Assembly (NCBI RefSeq): GCF_907164915.1 | Contig: NC_061867.1 | Location: 23,536,308-23,600,307 of the forward strand | Length of the DNA: 64,000 nt | DNA from: Impatiens glandulifera | Taxonomy: Eukaryota > Streptophyta > Magnoliopsida > Ericales > Balsaminaceae | Reading direction: 5' to 3' | In this document: positions 45,468 through 56,969 of the stretch, piece by piece | Numbering within the stretch: position 1 is the stretch's first letter | Layout: the number at the start of each line of letters is the position of its first letter | Translations under genes and position numbers: made by a program | The notes under the pieces: model-generated | What the model saw: only the letters and a program-made list of their open reading frames with translations | What the model was told of the DNA's origin: nothing | Databases searched by the model: none

Positions 45468-46647
45468 TGTTGGGTCAAATTATTTTGACCAAGGGTTGAA
45501 ATAGTTTGACTATTGGAATTTTGATGATGAAATGATGAATGGATTATATATGCGTCTAATTGTCTTTGATGCAGGTGTATCGAAGTCAGATTTCATAAGA
45601 CTTGGTTCTAATGAGGTTCATTAGACCGATTTGGTATTAGATGCATGATATTAGACGTGAAATTTAACTCATGGAGTTAGACGTGCAGTATAATGGATCC
45701 GTAATTAGACGTGCAGTCTAATGAATTCGTAATTAGATGTGCAATCTAACTCGTGGAGTTAGACGTGCAGTCTAATGGAATCGTAATTAGACGTTCAGTC
45801 TAACTCGTGGAGTTAGACGTGCAGTCTAATAAATTGTGAAAGTTAGAAGTGTAGTCTAACTCCTTCAGACTAGTCTGAAGTGGAACCGTAATTAGACGTG
45901 CAGTCTAACTCATGGAGTTAGACATGCAGTCTAATAGAAAGAGAAAGTTAGACGTGCAGTCTAACTCGTGGAGTTAGACGTGCAGTCTAACTGGTGAAAG
46001 TTAGACGTGCAGTCTAACTCTTTCAGATTAGTCTGAAGTGATTGTAATTAGACGTAAGTCTAATCCCATTAGACCAGGTGGTCTAATGGATTATGTTATT
46101 AGACGGAGACATTTGATTTCATTAGACGAGGTCGTCTAATTGAAATACGTCTAATGCCTTGCTTAAGTAGTTGCTTGAAGCTAGCACCCGCCTACCCACG
46201 TGCTATAGCTGTACGCTACTCTTGCTCCACTTTCTAGTGAAGATCAGTACGACAGCACGATACAACTAATCAACCAATGATACGTAAGCGAATATCCTTC
46301 CTACTACTTGTTTTGCAGGAAAATCTCTGAAGAATATTCGTCGCACTACCTGTTGTATACGGCCACGATCCTTGTATTCAGAGTCTGCTGTGTACAATGG
46401 AGGCGTTCCAATAGAAGAGTTCCATGTATCATTATGAAGATTCGACCGTTGGTACCTGCTCATATTTAAAGATTCTTAAGGACAACGGACGAACTGCCGG
46501 AATTGCAGAGAGAGAATTCAATCGATCATTTTGATATCCAGATTATTGAAACTGTTAGCTGCTTTCTTGATTTATTGTGTGTTAGTCAAGAAAGAGTTAG
46601 AATCAAAAGCATCTTTTAGTTGAATGATATTCTTCATCTTGTAAGTT
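45468..46647 (+). repeat. Family B LTR B1, 3'-truncated
   Basis: Starts TGTTGGGTCAAATTATTTTG and tracks LTR B3 (54048) closely to CTTGTAAGTTGAA. It then diverges. Contains the GTTAGACGTGCAGTCTAAC palindrome array (about 45655-46030) and a TATTTAAAG box near 46463. Confidence 0.9.
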
Positions 46648-46724
46648 GAATCTAGAATAGCAAGTAGGATTGTAGATTGACTCTTTGTAAAGTCTGGCAG
46701 TTCGTAAGGAAGATTGTGAAAAAA

Positions 46725-48054
46725 CCAGTGCTTCGTCCGTTGTCCTTAGGATCTGATAAATACTGGGTAGAGACTAACGGTCAAATCTTTTAGAATGATA
46801 CGTAGCACTCTTCGATTGGAAAGCCTCCATTGTACACAGCAGGTTCTGAGCACGAGGATCGTGGCCATACACCACTCGTAGTGCGCCGAATATTCCATCA
46901 GAGATGTACTTGTAAAACAAGTAATATGAAGAAAATTCTCTTACGTGGCATTTGTCGGTTGGTTGCATATAACTGTTGTACTAATCTTCACTAGAAAGTG
47001 GAGCAAGAGTAGGGTACAGCTATAGCACGTAGGTAGGCGGGTGCTAACTTCAAGCATACTGCTTAAGCTTAGCATTAAACGTATTTCAGTTAGACGGATT
47101 GTGAAAATCAGTCTAATGAAATTAAACATCCCCTTCTAATAACAGAGTCCATTAGACCGCCTGGTCTAATGGAATTAGACTTACGTTACAGTCACTTCAG
47201 ACTAATCTAAAGGAGTTAGACTCACGTCTAACTTTCACCAATTAGACTACACGTTTAATTGTTACAAACCATTAGATTGCACGTCTAACTCCACTTAGTT
47301 AGACTGCACGTCTAATTCCGGTTCTACCTCAGACTAATCTGAAGGAGTTAGACTTACGTCTAACTTTCACTGATTAGAGTACACGTCTAATCATTCACTA
47401 ACCATTAGACTGCACGTCTAACTCCACTGAGTTAGACTGCACGTCTAACTCCGGTTCTACCTCAGACTTGTTTGAAGGAGTTAGACTTACGTCTAACTTT
47501 CACATTCCAATATACTGCACGTTTAACTCCGTTGAGTTAGACTGCACGTCTAATTCCTAATATATTAGATTGCACGTCTAACTCCGCTGAGTTAGACTGC
47601 ACGTCTAATTCCGTATACATTAGACTACACGTCTAATTCCGTATACATTAGACTACAAGTCTAATTCCAAATATATTAGACTGCACGTCTAACTCCACTA
47701 AGTTAGACTGCACGTCTAACTCCACTGAGTTAGACTGCACGTCTAATTCCGAGATCTATTAGACTGCACGTCTAATTCCGTAGATCTATTAGACTGCACG
47801 TCTAACTCCGCTGAGTTAGACCGCTCGTCTAATTCTGTGCATTCATTAGACTGCACGTCTAACTCCGCTGAGTTAGACTGTACGTCTAATTCTTTGCATC
47901 TAATGCCAAAATCGGTCTAATGAGCCTCGTTAGAGCCAAGTCTTATTAAAATATGATTTCGATACACCTGCATCAAAACGCATAAGTCATTTCATCATCA
48001 AAATTCCAATGGTTAAATTATTTCAACACTTAGTCAAAATAATTTGACCCAACA
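46725..48054 (-). repeat. Family B LTR B2, inverted and 3'-truncated
   Basis: The reverse complement of a family B LTR, from CGTTGTCCTTAGG at its inner end to CAAAATAATTTGACCCAACA at 48054. It is clearly more diverged from B1 than B3 is. It holds the longest palindrome array (about 47240-47900). Its start abuts the gag remnant directly, with no PBS. Confidence 0.9.
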
Positions 48055-48062
48055 CGATCAAC

Positions 48063-49061
48063 ATGAACGGCTTCTATGAAATCAAGTCTTGCTCCTCTAC
48101 TAAAGAAATATGTGATAAGCTTACTCAGATATATGGTAGAAATGTTCAAGCAAAGAAGGATCTGAAAGTTTTGATGTGTGTTGAAAACAAATCCAAATGG
48201 GCTGATAGCGACTCAAAGGAGTCCCTTGCTGAAAAAGATACTGAAGTTGTTACATGTTTGATGGAAGATGACCAATCCAAAGTAAATGATGTCTCTACCC
48301 CAGAATTTACAAACGAGGAGTTAACTAATGCACTCAATGAAATGGCCATTGAGTACAAAAAGTTAACTAACTCCTTTTACGAAATGAAAGTAAAATATGA
48401 ATCAACTGTTCTTTCTTCTAAAAAAGAATCTGAATCAAATATTTTTGACGAAAACTTAGCAGAGATCTCATCTGATAATGAGATGCTCAGAGAACAGATT
48501 CAAATTCTTTCATCTGAAAATAAGAGGTTAAACTATGTTGTCAGTGCATGGACAAGGTCTAGAGATGCTGTCAAACATAATATCAGTATGTTAAAACCTG
48601 TTGGATCTAGATCCGGTCTAGGATTTGACAGTAATGACCCTAACCTATCCTGCAAAACGTCAAAATCAGCAAATGACAAGCTTAAGCCAATAAGCTTTGT
48701 TAAAGGGAGTTTGACTGATAGTGAATCTAATCCTATTCACGAATAAGTAACTTTCAAAAATGAAATAACTTATGTTCCGCCGACTGTTAGCTGGATGAAA
48801 AATAAGTTAGAAGCAGCCAGCAAGTCTGGCAATATAAAACCTTACTCAAAGTCAAGGAGTTTTAAAAGAAAGTCTTCTTGAAAAGCTAAGGGATCGGTGG
48901 CTAGTATAAAGTCGTTTGCTAAGTAAAAAAATTACGCATTAATCACAGCACAAAATGGAAAATCCTTTAGAATAACTCAAATATAGATTTCTAAGGGACT
49001 GATTGACCGAGGACCCAATCAAAAGTGGGTACCAAAAGATTGTAAATATTTCTTTGTGTAG
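48063..49061 (+). pseudogene. gag: Family B copy I gag, internally deleted
   Basis: The open part (227 codons) contains EICDKLTQIYGRNVQAKKDL and then jumps to an acidic EKDTEVVTCLMEDDQ region and SAWTRSRDAVKHNISMLKPV. This skips the zinc knuckle that element A's Gag has. The N-terminus is also missing, because LTR B2 is joined a few bases upstream. After the stop at 48744-48746 the same frame continues through several more stops to a TAG at 49059-49061. Pol lies in that same frame. The missing zinc knuckle would abolish RNA binding. Confidence 0.8.
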
Positions 49062-52000
49062 GTACAAATAAACGATGGACTGGAGGAATCTGTATGGTAT
49101 CTCGATAGCGGTTGTTCCAGGCATATGACAGGAAACAAACGGCTTCTTACTGATATATCAGATTGCTCTGGACCTAAGATTACCTTTGGTGACAACAAGA
49201 AGGGTAAGACCATGGGTAAGGGTAAGATTATCCATGGTAACCTAACCATTAATGACGTGTTACTTGTAGACAATATGTGCTATAACTTGATTAGTATCAG
49301 TCAGTTATGTGATAACGGTTTGTCAGTTGATTTTAAAACTCATGCATGTTTAGTTAAAGATCAAGACGGAAATACTTTATTAACTGGCAGTATAGTAAGA
49401 AACTCATACAAAATGAATTGGCAAAAAGAATCTTCTGATCCTATGTGCATGATTGCCAAGAATGACCAGAAATGGTTATGGCATAAAATGTTAAATCATC
49501 TGAATTTCAAAACCATTAACAACATATGTTCAAACAACTTAGTTTTTGGATTACCTAAATTACAGTTTGCTAAGGATAAGGTATGTCCTGCTTTCCAGCT
49601 AGGCAAACAGGGCAGATCATCGTTTAAAAGTAAAGGGAAATCTCAATCCAGACGTTGCCTAAAACTGTTACATTTGGATCTATTTGGTCCAATTCCTGTA
49701 AAAAGTTTAGGAGGAATGAGATTTTCCCTAATTATTATTGATGACTTTTCTCGATTTACATGGGTTGCTATTTTGCCATCAAAAGATAAAACTGCTGAAA
49801 ATTTGATTAGAATATTTAAAAGAATTCAGAATCAGAAATCTTTGAATATTGCATGCATTAGAAGTGATCAGGGAACTGAGTTCACTAACACATACTTAAC
49901 ATCTTATCTCGAGGAGACTAGAATTAGGCACGAGTTGTTTAGTGCCAGAACTCCACAGCAGAACGGAATTGCTGAGAGAAGAGTGAGGACTCTGAAGGAA
50001 GCAGCGAGATCTATGCTAGCTGAATCCGACGTGCCTCAGAGGTTCTGGGCAGAAGCCATAAGCACTGCTTGCTATACACAAAATCGGTCAATAATCAACA
50101 AACGTTTTGATAAAACTCCCTATGAATTGTATTATGAGAGAATTCCCACAGTTTCTTATTTTAAGATATTTGGGTGTAAATGTTTTATTCATAACAATGG
50201 AAAGCTTTATCTGAACGCTTTTGATGCTAAAGCATATGAGGGATTCATGTTGGGATATTCGCCATTAAGCAAGGCTTACAGAGTATACAACAAAAGAACA
50301 CAGACCGTCGAGGAATCCCTCCATGTAGTTTTTGATGAGCCTGTTAAGAGAAAATCCATTGAACCCATTGATCTTGCTGACAGACTAAAAGTGACAAGTC
50401 AGGAGTCTGTGAGTGAAGAAGAAGAAACTTTGGATAAACAGATTGCATTGTCTGATCCAGTGGCTGATCCGGTTGAGGTTCAACCAGACGTACAAACTCC
50501 TGTTCAACAAGATGTTGAGAGTTTAGACGTCGCGGAGTCACCCGTTCAGATGACCAACCCCCTTGGATTCAACTTCAGATGGAACAGAAATCATCCACCA
50601 GAATTGATCATCGGAAATCCCTTCTCTCCTCGAAGGACAAGACGTCAACTGATGGATGAAATGACCAATTCTGCATTTATTTCTCAGATTGAACCCAAGA
50701 AAATTGGTGAAGCTGTAGTTGATCCAGATTGGATTAATGCTATGCAGGAGGAGTTAAACCAATTTATGAGAAATAAGGTGTGGCATCTTACTCCTAGACC
50801 AACTAATAAGTCAGTTATAGGAACAAGATGGGTCTTTAGAAACAAGCTTAGTGAAGATGGTTTAGTCATTTGAAACAAAGCTCGTTTAGTTGCTCAAGGA
50901 TACAGACAGGAGGAAGGTATCGACTTTGATGAGTCTTTTGCACCTGTAGCAAGAATTGAGACAATTAGAATCTTCCTATCATATGCATCATTTAAGAACT
51001 TTAAGGTCTTTCAAATGGATGTGAAAAGTGCATTCTTAAATGGGAAATTGAGTGAAGAATTATATGTTGAGCAACCCCCTAGGTTTGTAGATCATGTGTC
51101 ACCTAATCATGTTTATAAGCTTGATAAAGCATTGTATGGTCTGAAACAAGCTCCTAGAGCTTGGTATGACACTTTAACTGAATTTTTGTTTGATCATGAT
51201 TTTTTTATTGGAACTGTGGATAAAACATTGTTTAGATTCACTAAAAACTCTCACATTCTAATTGTTCAAATATATGTTGATGACATTATTTTCGGTTCAA
51301 CTAACCCCAAACTATGTGAGAAATTTTCTAAGCTGATACAGGACAGATTTGAAATGAGCATGATGGGAGAATTAACATTCTTCCTTGGGCTTCAAGTCTG
51401 TCAGTTAGAAGAAGGGACCCTCATCAATCAGGCCAAATACACCAAAGAACTGCTAAAGAAGTTTGGTATGGAGAACTGTTCTGCTGCATCCACTCCAATG
51501 AGCTCCTCTAGTAAACTGGATAAAGATGAAGGTGGCCAAAGTATCGATGTAACAGCATATAGAGGACTCATCGGATCCTTGTTATATGTTACTGCTAGCA
51601 GGCCAGACATTCAGTTTGTCGTTGGAGTTTGTGGCAGATTTTAGGCTAATCTTAAACTTTCTCACTTTACTGCTGCTAAATGTATTCTTAAATACTTAAA
51701 GGGAACTCAAAATGTGAGACTGTGGTATCCGAAAGATTCCAGTTTCAATTTGACTAGTCTCTCAGATGCAGATTATGCAGGGTACAAAATTGATATAAAA
51801 AGCACGAGTGGAACTTGCCAGTTCCTTGGAGATCGTTTATTCTCATGGTTCAGCAAGAAGTAGACGTCAGTTGCTACGTCTACAATAGAAGTAGAGTATC
51901 TTACAGCTGGTAGTTGTTGCTCTCAGCTCTTGTGGATTCAACAACAGCTCAGGGACTATGGGATTGAGGCTGAAAAATCTCCAATTTTCTGCGACAACAC

Positions 52001-52216
52001 TAGTGCTATTGCAATCACCTACAATCCAGTTCTGCATTATCGGACAAAGCATATTGAAATCAGGCATCATTTTATCCGAGAACACGTCAATCAGAAGCAG
52101 ATTGTCTTGAATATGTTCCCACAGATCAACAAACGACTGACATCTTCACGAAGCCTCTACCCGAAGCTAAGTTTTCTCATTCTAGAAATATGTTAGGTCT
52201 TGTTGATCTTGATTGA
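49062..52216 (+). pseudogene. pol: Family B copy I pol, four lesions
   Basis: Protease [13 protein letters not shown] at 49095. Integrase with LWHKMLNHLNF, MRFSLIIIDDFSRFTWV, IRSDQGTEF and GIAERRVRT. The second zinc-site cysteine is replaced in CPAFQLGKQ (element A has CAACQMGK). RT with [11 protein letters not shown] and YVDDIIFG. RNase H with SDADYAG and CDNTSAI. Lesions: TGA 50871-50873, TAG 51642-51644, TAG 51861-51863, and a one-base frame change near 52110 just before DIFTKPLPEAKFSHSRNMLG. About 60-70% of residues look identical to element A pol by eye. Confidence 0.92.
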
Positions 52217-52319
52217 TGTTATTACGTGCATAAATTGAGGGGAAAAGTATTGTTCAAAACGTAACTGAACAAACATGAAAAACAGAGGTCTAAATACGTC
52301 CTAAGGATTAGGGTTTGAG

Positions 52320-52700
52320 AAACACAATTATTTAGACGTACGTCTACTCTAGCAGTTTAATCTTCCTTTGGAATATTTGTCTTGGTTATTTAACCTGCAT
52401 GGTTAGACGCATACGTCTAATAGACGTTAGACGTTCTTACGTCATGAGCAAGAGGATGCTCACGTCTAACCAGACACACGTGTTGCACATGTTGTTCTTG
52501 TATAGTTAGATGCATACGTCTAATAGACGGATTTCCAAGTAGAAGTTGAAAATGTGAAAAGTAGAATAAACGCCTAACTACTTGTGTAAATTGAACCTTC
52601 CATCTTCTGGCTATTTCGATTATGTATCCGTTCATGTACTTATTCCCGCCAAAAATTAAATCAGTCATTTCTTAAAAGGATTGAAGACACGTGTCTTTCA
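52320..52700 (+). promoter_or_regulatory. Putative promoter block I upstream of the accessory ORF
   Basis: Contains GGTTAGACGCATACGTCTAA, TAGACGTTAGACGTTCTTACG, GGATGCTCACGTCTAACCAG and a perfect palindrome AGACACGTGTCT (52685-52696) with a G-box core CACGTG. The same series recurs in the same order at 56360-56707 before the other accessory gene. I see no good TATA box between here and ATG 52962. Confidence 0.55.
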
Positions 52701-52961
52701 ATACATGAAAAATGACTAATATTTCTAATAACTTTAATCTGTACGTTTAGTATTAACTGTGCATTTTCATGATTAATATTAAATGATGCGTCTCTTGGGA
52801 ACAGATGTCTGAGCTTTTGACGGTAGGTATGATCATTGCAAATTAACTACATGATAGGTTTTTAATATTTAATGAGTGGGATTACTCAAATGGTTGAGTA
52901 TTTCCAAATATGTGTCTCTCTCTGGAATTTGAACCGACTAGTTTCTCTTCACCTAGTCGAA

Positions 52962-53726
52962 ATGTCATCCTTCTCTCCGTCTCCTAAATCTCTTCAAGTG
53001 GATTTCAGATCTGTATCCACGTTGAAATCTCTTGGAATGTATAAAATGTTCGAATCGTTGAAAGCCTTTGGGCTGCGAAAGTTCCTCACCCCTCATCCTA
53101 TCTATCATGAACAGATAATCCATGAGTTCTTTGAAACGGAAAATTTCTATCAGGATAAGTATATTGTTGGGATCGTTATGGGCAGGATGATCTACTTTAC
53201 TGAAAGCTCGTTCGGTATGTTCTTTCAACTTCCCAATGTAGGTATTCATGAGTTTTCACCCTCTCAGTCTGAAATCATGTTTACAATGATGAAAGTCTTC
53301 TCTGATTCTCCCCTTATGGACATTCACGGTAAGAAAAGCCTCATGAAAGATGAGTTTACTCTTCTAAGCGAAATCATTTCCAAATCTCTTCTCGCCAAAG
53401 AATCCTCCTACAAGTATTGTACGAAAGTTTTTGAGATAATGGTAGCCATCACCAGGGGCGTACATGTCAACTGGACTAGTTTTCTCTTCAAAAATCTGGT
53501 CAGAATGATTTGCGCTCGGAAGAGAATCTTTGGCTTTAACGATCCTCTTGGCGCCTTCCTTTGTTTCCTTCTCGATGATCCCGGAAAAGGATATCACCTT
53601 ACTTCTAAAACTCTGAACAAACAGATGGTTTTTGAATATGTTCTTAGGTTGAAGAGGCTCAAGTCTAAGAAAAGAAAAAGAGATGTTTCCAACCCTCCTC
53701 TAACCGCAGTCTTAGAGAATTCCTAG
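52962..53726 (+). CDS. Family B accessory ORF, copy I (254 aa), intact
   Basis: Homologue of A1/A2 from element A, same length and domain order: FESLKAFGLRKFL, IIHEFFETENFYQDKYIVGI, SSFGMFFQLPNVGIHEF, then LLSEIISKSLLAKES, VFEIMVAITRGVHVNWTSFLF and LGAFLCFLL. It ends with RLKRLKSKKRKRDV, a strong nuclear-localisation-like basic cluster. I chose ATG 52962 (MSSFSPSPK) because paralogues start there; an in-frame ATG 30 codons upstream exists. The ORF is uninterrupted although the pol upstream has four lesions. No membrane segment or signal peptide. Function is unknown; a nuclear role is inference. Confidence 0.75.
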   Translation: MSSFSPSPKSLQVDFRSVSTLKSLGMYKMFESLKAFGLRKFLTPHPIYHEQIIHEFFETENFYQDKYIVGIVMGRMIYFTESSFGMFFQLPNVGIHEFSPSQSEIMFTMMKVFSDSPLMDIHGKKSLMKDEFTLLSEIISKSLLAKESSYKYCTKVFEIMVAITRGVHVNWTSFLFKNLVRMICARKRIFGFNDPLGAFLCFLLDDPGKGYHLTSKTLNKQMVFEYVLRLKRLKSKKRKRDVSNPPLTAVLENS

Positions 53727-54033
53727 GTTGAAGACTATCCTTTCCATAAAAATGATTAAGAAGAAGAAGAAGAAGATTATAATAGAATCTATTTTCATTT
53801 AAGATGAAGTTTTTGAAGATCTTTTGATGATGTTTTGTTATGAACTTATTTCGGTTATTTTTGGAACAATGTTTTGTGTGTTTCTTCTGAAAACACTCAT
53901 ATTTATGTGCTTATGAATTTGATATTTTGAATGTTGTGTGTTTGAAAATATATGCATGTAAACAGGGGTTTGTTTACATTTATATGATGGATACGCTAAT
54001 CTGTTGTCTATGCAGGATTTCAATATCATCATC

Positions 54034-54047
54034 AAAAAGGGGGAAAT
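54034..54047 (+). other. Polypurine tract, family B copy I
   Basis: AAAAAGGGGGAAAT directly before LTR start TGTTGGG. Identical to the tract at 60586-60599. Confidence 0.9.
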
Positions 54048-55399
54048 TGTTGGGTCAAATTATTTTGACCAAGGGTTGAAATAGTTTGACTATTGGAATA
54101 TTGATGATGAAATGATGAATGGATTATATATGCGTCTAATTGTTTTTGATGCAGGTGTATCGAAGTCAGATTTCATAAGACTTGGTTCAAATGAGGTTCA
54201 TTAGACCGATTTGGTATTAGATGCATGATATGAGACGTGCAGTCTAATGGATCCGTAATTAGACGTGCAGTCTAACTCATGGAGTTAGACGTGCAGTCTA
54301 ATGAATCCGTAATTATACGTGCAGTCTAACTCGTGGAGTTAGACGTGCAGTCTAATGGAATCGTAATTAGACGTGCAGTCTAACTCGTGGAGTTAGACGT
54401 ATAGTCTAATAAATTGTGAAAGTTAGACGTGTAGTCTAACTCTTTCAGACTAGTCTGAAGTGGAACCGTAATTAGACGTGCAGTCTAACTCATGGAGTTA
54501 AACGTGCAGTCTAATAGAAAGAGAAAGTTAGACGTGCAGTCTAACTCGTGGAGTTAGACGTGCAGTCTAACTGGTGAAAGTTAGATGTGCAGTCTAATTG
54601 GTGAGAATTAGACGTGCAGTCTAACTCTTTCAGATTAGTCTGAAGTGATTGTAATTAGACGTAAGTATAATCCCATTAGACCAGGTGGTCTAATGGATTT
54701 TGTTATTAGACGGAGACGTTTGATTTCATTATACGAGATCATCTAATTGAAATACGTCTAATGCCTTACTTAAGCAGTTGCTTGAAACTAGCACCTGCCT
54801 ACCCACGTGCTATAGTTGTACGTTACTCCTGCTCCATTTTCTAGTGAAGATCAGTACGACAGCCCGATGCAACCAATCAACCAATGACACGTAAGCGAAT
54901 ATCCTTCCCATTACTTGTTTTGCAGGTAAATCTCTGAAGAATATTCGGCACACTACCTGTTGTGTACGGTCACGATCCTTGTATTCAGAGTCTGTTGTGT
55001 ACAATGGAGGCGTTCCTATATAAGAGTGTCACGTATCATTATGAAGATTCGACCGTTGGTACCTGCTCATATTTAAAGATTCTTAAGGACAATGGACGAA
55101 CTGCCGGAATTGTAGAGAGAGAATTCAATCAATCATTTTGATATCCAGATTACTAAAACTGTTAGTTGCTTTCTTGTTTTACTGTTTGTTAGTCAAGAAA
55201 GAGTTAGAATCAAAAGCATTCTTTAGCTGAGTGATATTCTTCATCTTGTAAGTTGAACAGAGTGTGTTATGTTCAACAGTGAGCTAAGTGTGTGCAAACT
55301 GTATTTGATTCAAATCATATTATAGTGAATCCTTCCGGTGGTTGGAAGAAGGGGTGACGTAGGAGGGTTTGCTCTGAACATCCATAAACAAACTACTGT
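54048..55399 (+). repeat. Family B LTR B3, shared between copies I and II
   Basis: Follows a polypurine tract, so it is a 3' LTR of copy I, yet a gag tail follows it as if it were a 5' LTR of copy II. Its last ~250 bp, PBS and most of gag are missing at the junction after ACTGTGTTTTT. Palindrome array at about 54235-54640, TATTTAAAG box at 55069, cross-family core at 55346-55390. Confidence 0.9.
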
Positions 55400-56005
55400 G
55401 TTTTTGAAAAGAATGTTACAGAGATCTCGTCTGAGAATGAGATGCTCCAAGAACAGATTTAAACTATTTCTGTTGAAAACAAGAGGCTAAACTGTGTTGT
55501 CAGTGCATGGACAAGGTCTGAAGAAGCTGTTAAATATCAGATCAGCATGTTAAAACCTGTTGGATCTAGATCCGGTTTAGGATTTGATGGCAATGACTCA
55601 AACCTGTCGTGCAAAAAGTCAAACTCATCGAATAACAAGCTTAAGCCAATAATCTTTGTTAAAGGAAGCTTGACTGATATTGAATCTGATCCCATTCAAG
55701 AAGAAGTAGCTGTTAAGAATGAAATAATTTATGTTTCGCCGACTGTTAGCTGGATGAAAAATAAGTTAGAAGCAGCTAACAAGTCTGGAAATCTGAAACC
55801 TGACTCAAAGTCAAGGAATTTTAAAAGAAAGTCCTCTTCAAAAATTAAGGGATCAGTGGCTAGCAGGAAATCGTCTGCTAAGTCAAAATCATACGCATTA
55901 ATCACAAAACAAAATGGGAAATCCATTAGAATATCTCAGATATGGATTCCTAAGGAACTAATTGATCGAGGACCCAATTGAATATGGGTACCAAAGTTTG
56001 TAAAT
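55400..56005 (+). pseudogene. gag: Family B copy II gag C-terminal remnant
   Basis: Reads EISSENEMLQEQI, stop TAA at 55460-55462, then continues as NKRLNCVVSAWTRSEEAVKY and PVGSRSGLGFDGNDSNLSC to a TGA at 55979-55981. It corresponds to the second half of the copy I gag remnant with ~85-90% similarity by eye. The basic tail RNFKRKSSSKIKGSVASRKS is better preserved here. Pol is absent: 56010-56240 links straight to the post-pol region. Confidence 0.85.
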
Positions 56006-56259
56006 AGTTTCTTATGTAGGTGATGCAGGAGGGCTGCAGGAAGGAAGCATGGAGAATACTCTTTTGAGTATACATCTTAGAAGATCAACAATGGCCTTTG
56101 CCAATCCAGAAGACTAAATGTTTCTCTTTGTTTATGTATTAAAAATATTTTTGGTCCTAAGGACCTCAAAACATTTGTTTATTCATTTTGTACATGCACA
56201 AAATGAGAGGGAGAAATTATTTTGAAAATAAAGATACACTCAGACGAAAGGCCTTAATC

Positions 56260-56843
56260 GGTCTATTAGACGAGGTCGTCTAAAAGAAAAAGCGTGTACT
56301 TAGACGTATTTTTGCTCACACTCTATGCATCTAAGTCTATGTGTATTGATTTATAACCTGCGCGGTTAGACGTATACGTCTAATAGACGTTAGACGTTTT
56401 TACGTCAAGAGCAAGTGGATGCTCACGTCTAACCAAACACACATCTAATACGTGTTGTTCATGCGTAATTAGACGTACACATCTAATAGACATTAGACGT
56501 TTTTAAGACATGTTATTAGACGCTCGCGTCTAATAGACCCATGCGTCTAATAGGCGTTTAGATTTCATAGATCGGTGCAGTAAGAAAAACGTCTAACTAC
56601 GTGTGTATTAGACCAATCAAGGACAGTTGTCCCACGTGAGGAGATATCTATTTTTCCCGCTCAAACATAAAAACAGTCATCTCCGAATAACATGAAGACA
56701 CGTGTCTTTCAGAGTTAAGAGAGATTGACTAATATACCCTCAATATAATGATGACTCTTTGGAAAGGACGTCTAAAATTAATTAATGGGCCATACCCCTA
56801 CGAAAAACGACGGTTATCATATATGACTCTTGGTAGTCTATAT
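56260..56843 (+). promoter_or_regulatory. Promoter block II with G-box and TATA box
   Basis: GGTTAGACGTATACGTCTAA near 56365, TAGACGTTAGACGTTTTTACG, GGATGCTCACGTCTAACCAA, then the palindrome AGACACGTGTCT (56696-56707, G-box core). A TATA box CTATATAAGG lies at 56834-56843, 127 bp before ATG 56970. The leader is CT-rich (CTTCTCTCTC). This is the best-formed internal promoter of the cluster. Confidence 0.65.
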
Positions 56844-56969
56844 AAGGATGGTTTTGCATGAGATTGAAAACTTTTTCTCACTCAAGTGTTTTTTTTTAAC
56901 CCTGGATTTCTTTGATCTTCTCTCTCAAAAATCTTTGTTCTCTGCGTGACTGTTCATAAACTTCTGAAA

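Noticed and set aside
49059..49061. Programmed stop-codon readthrough between family B gag and pol
   Set aside because: The TAG is in frame with both, but copy II has a one-base difference and a different frame here, and gag copy I already has several stops, so a conserved signal is not supported.
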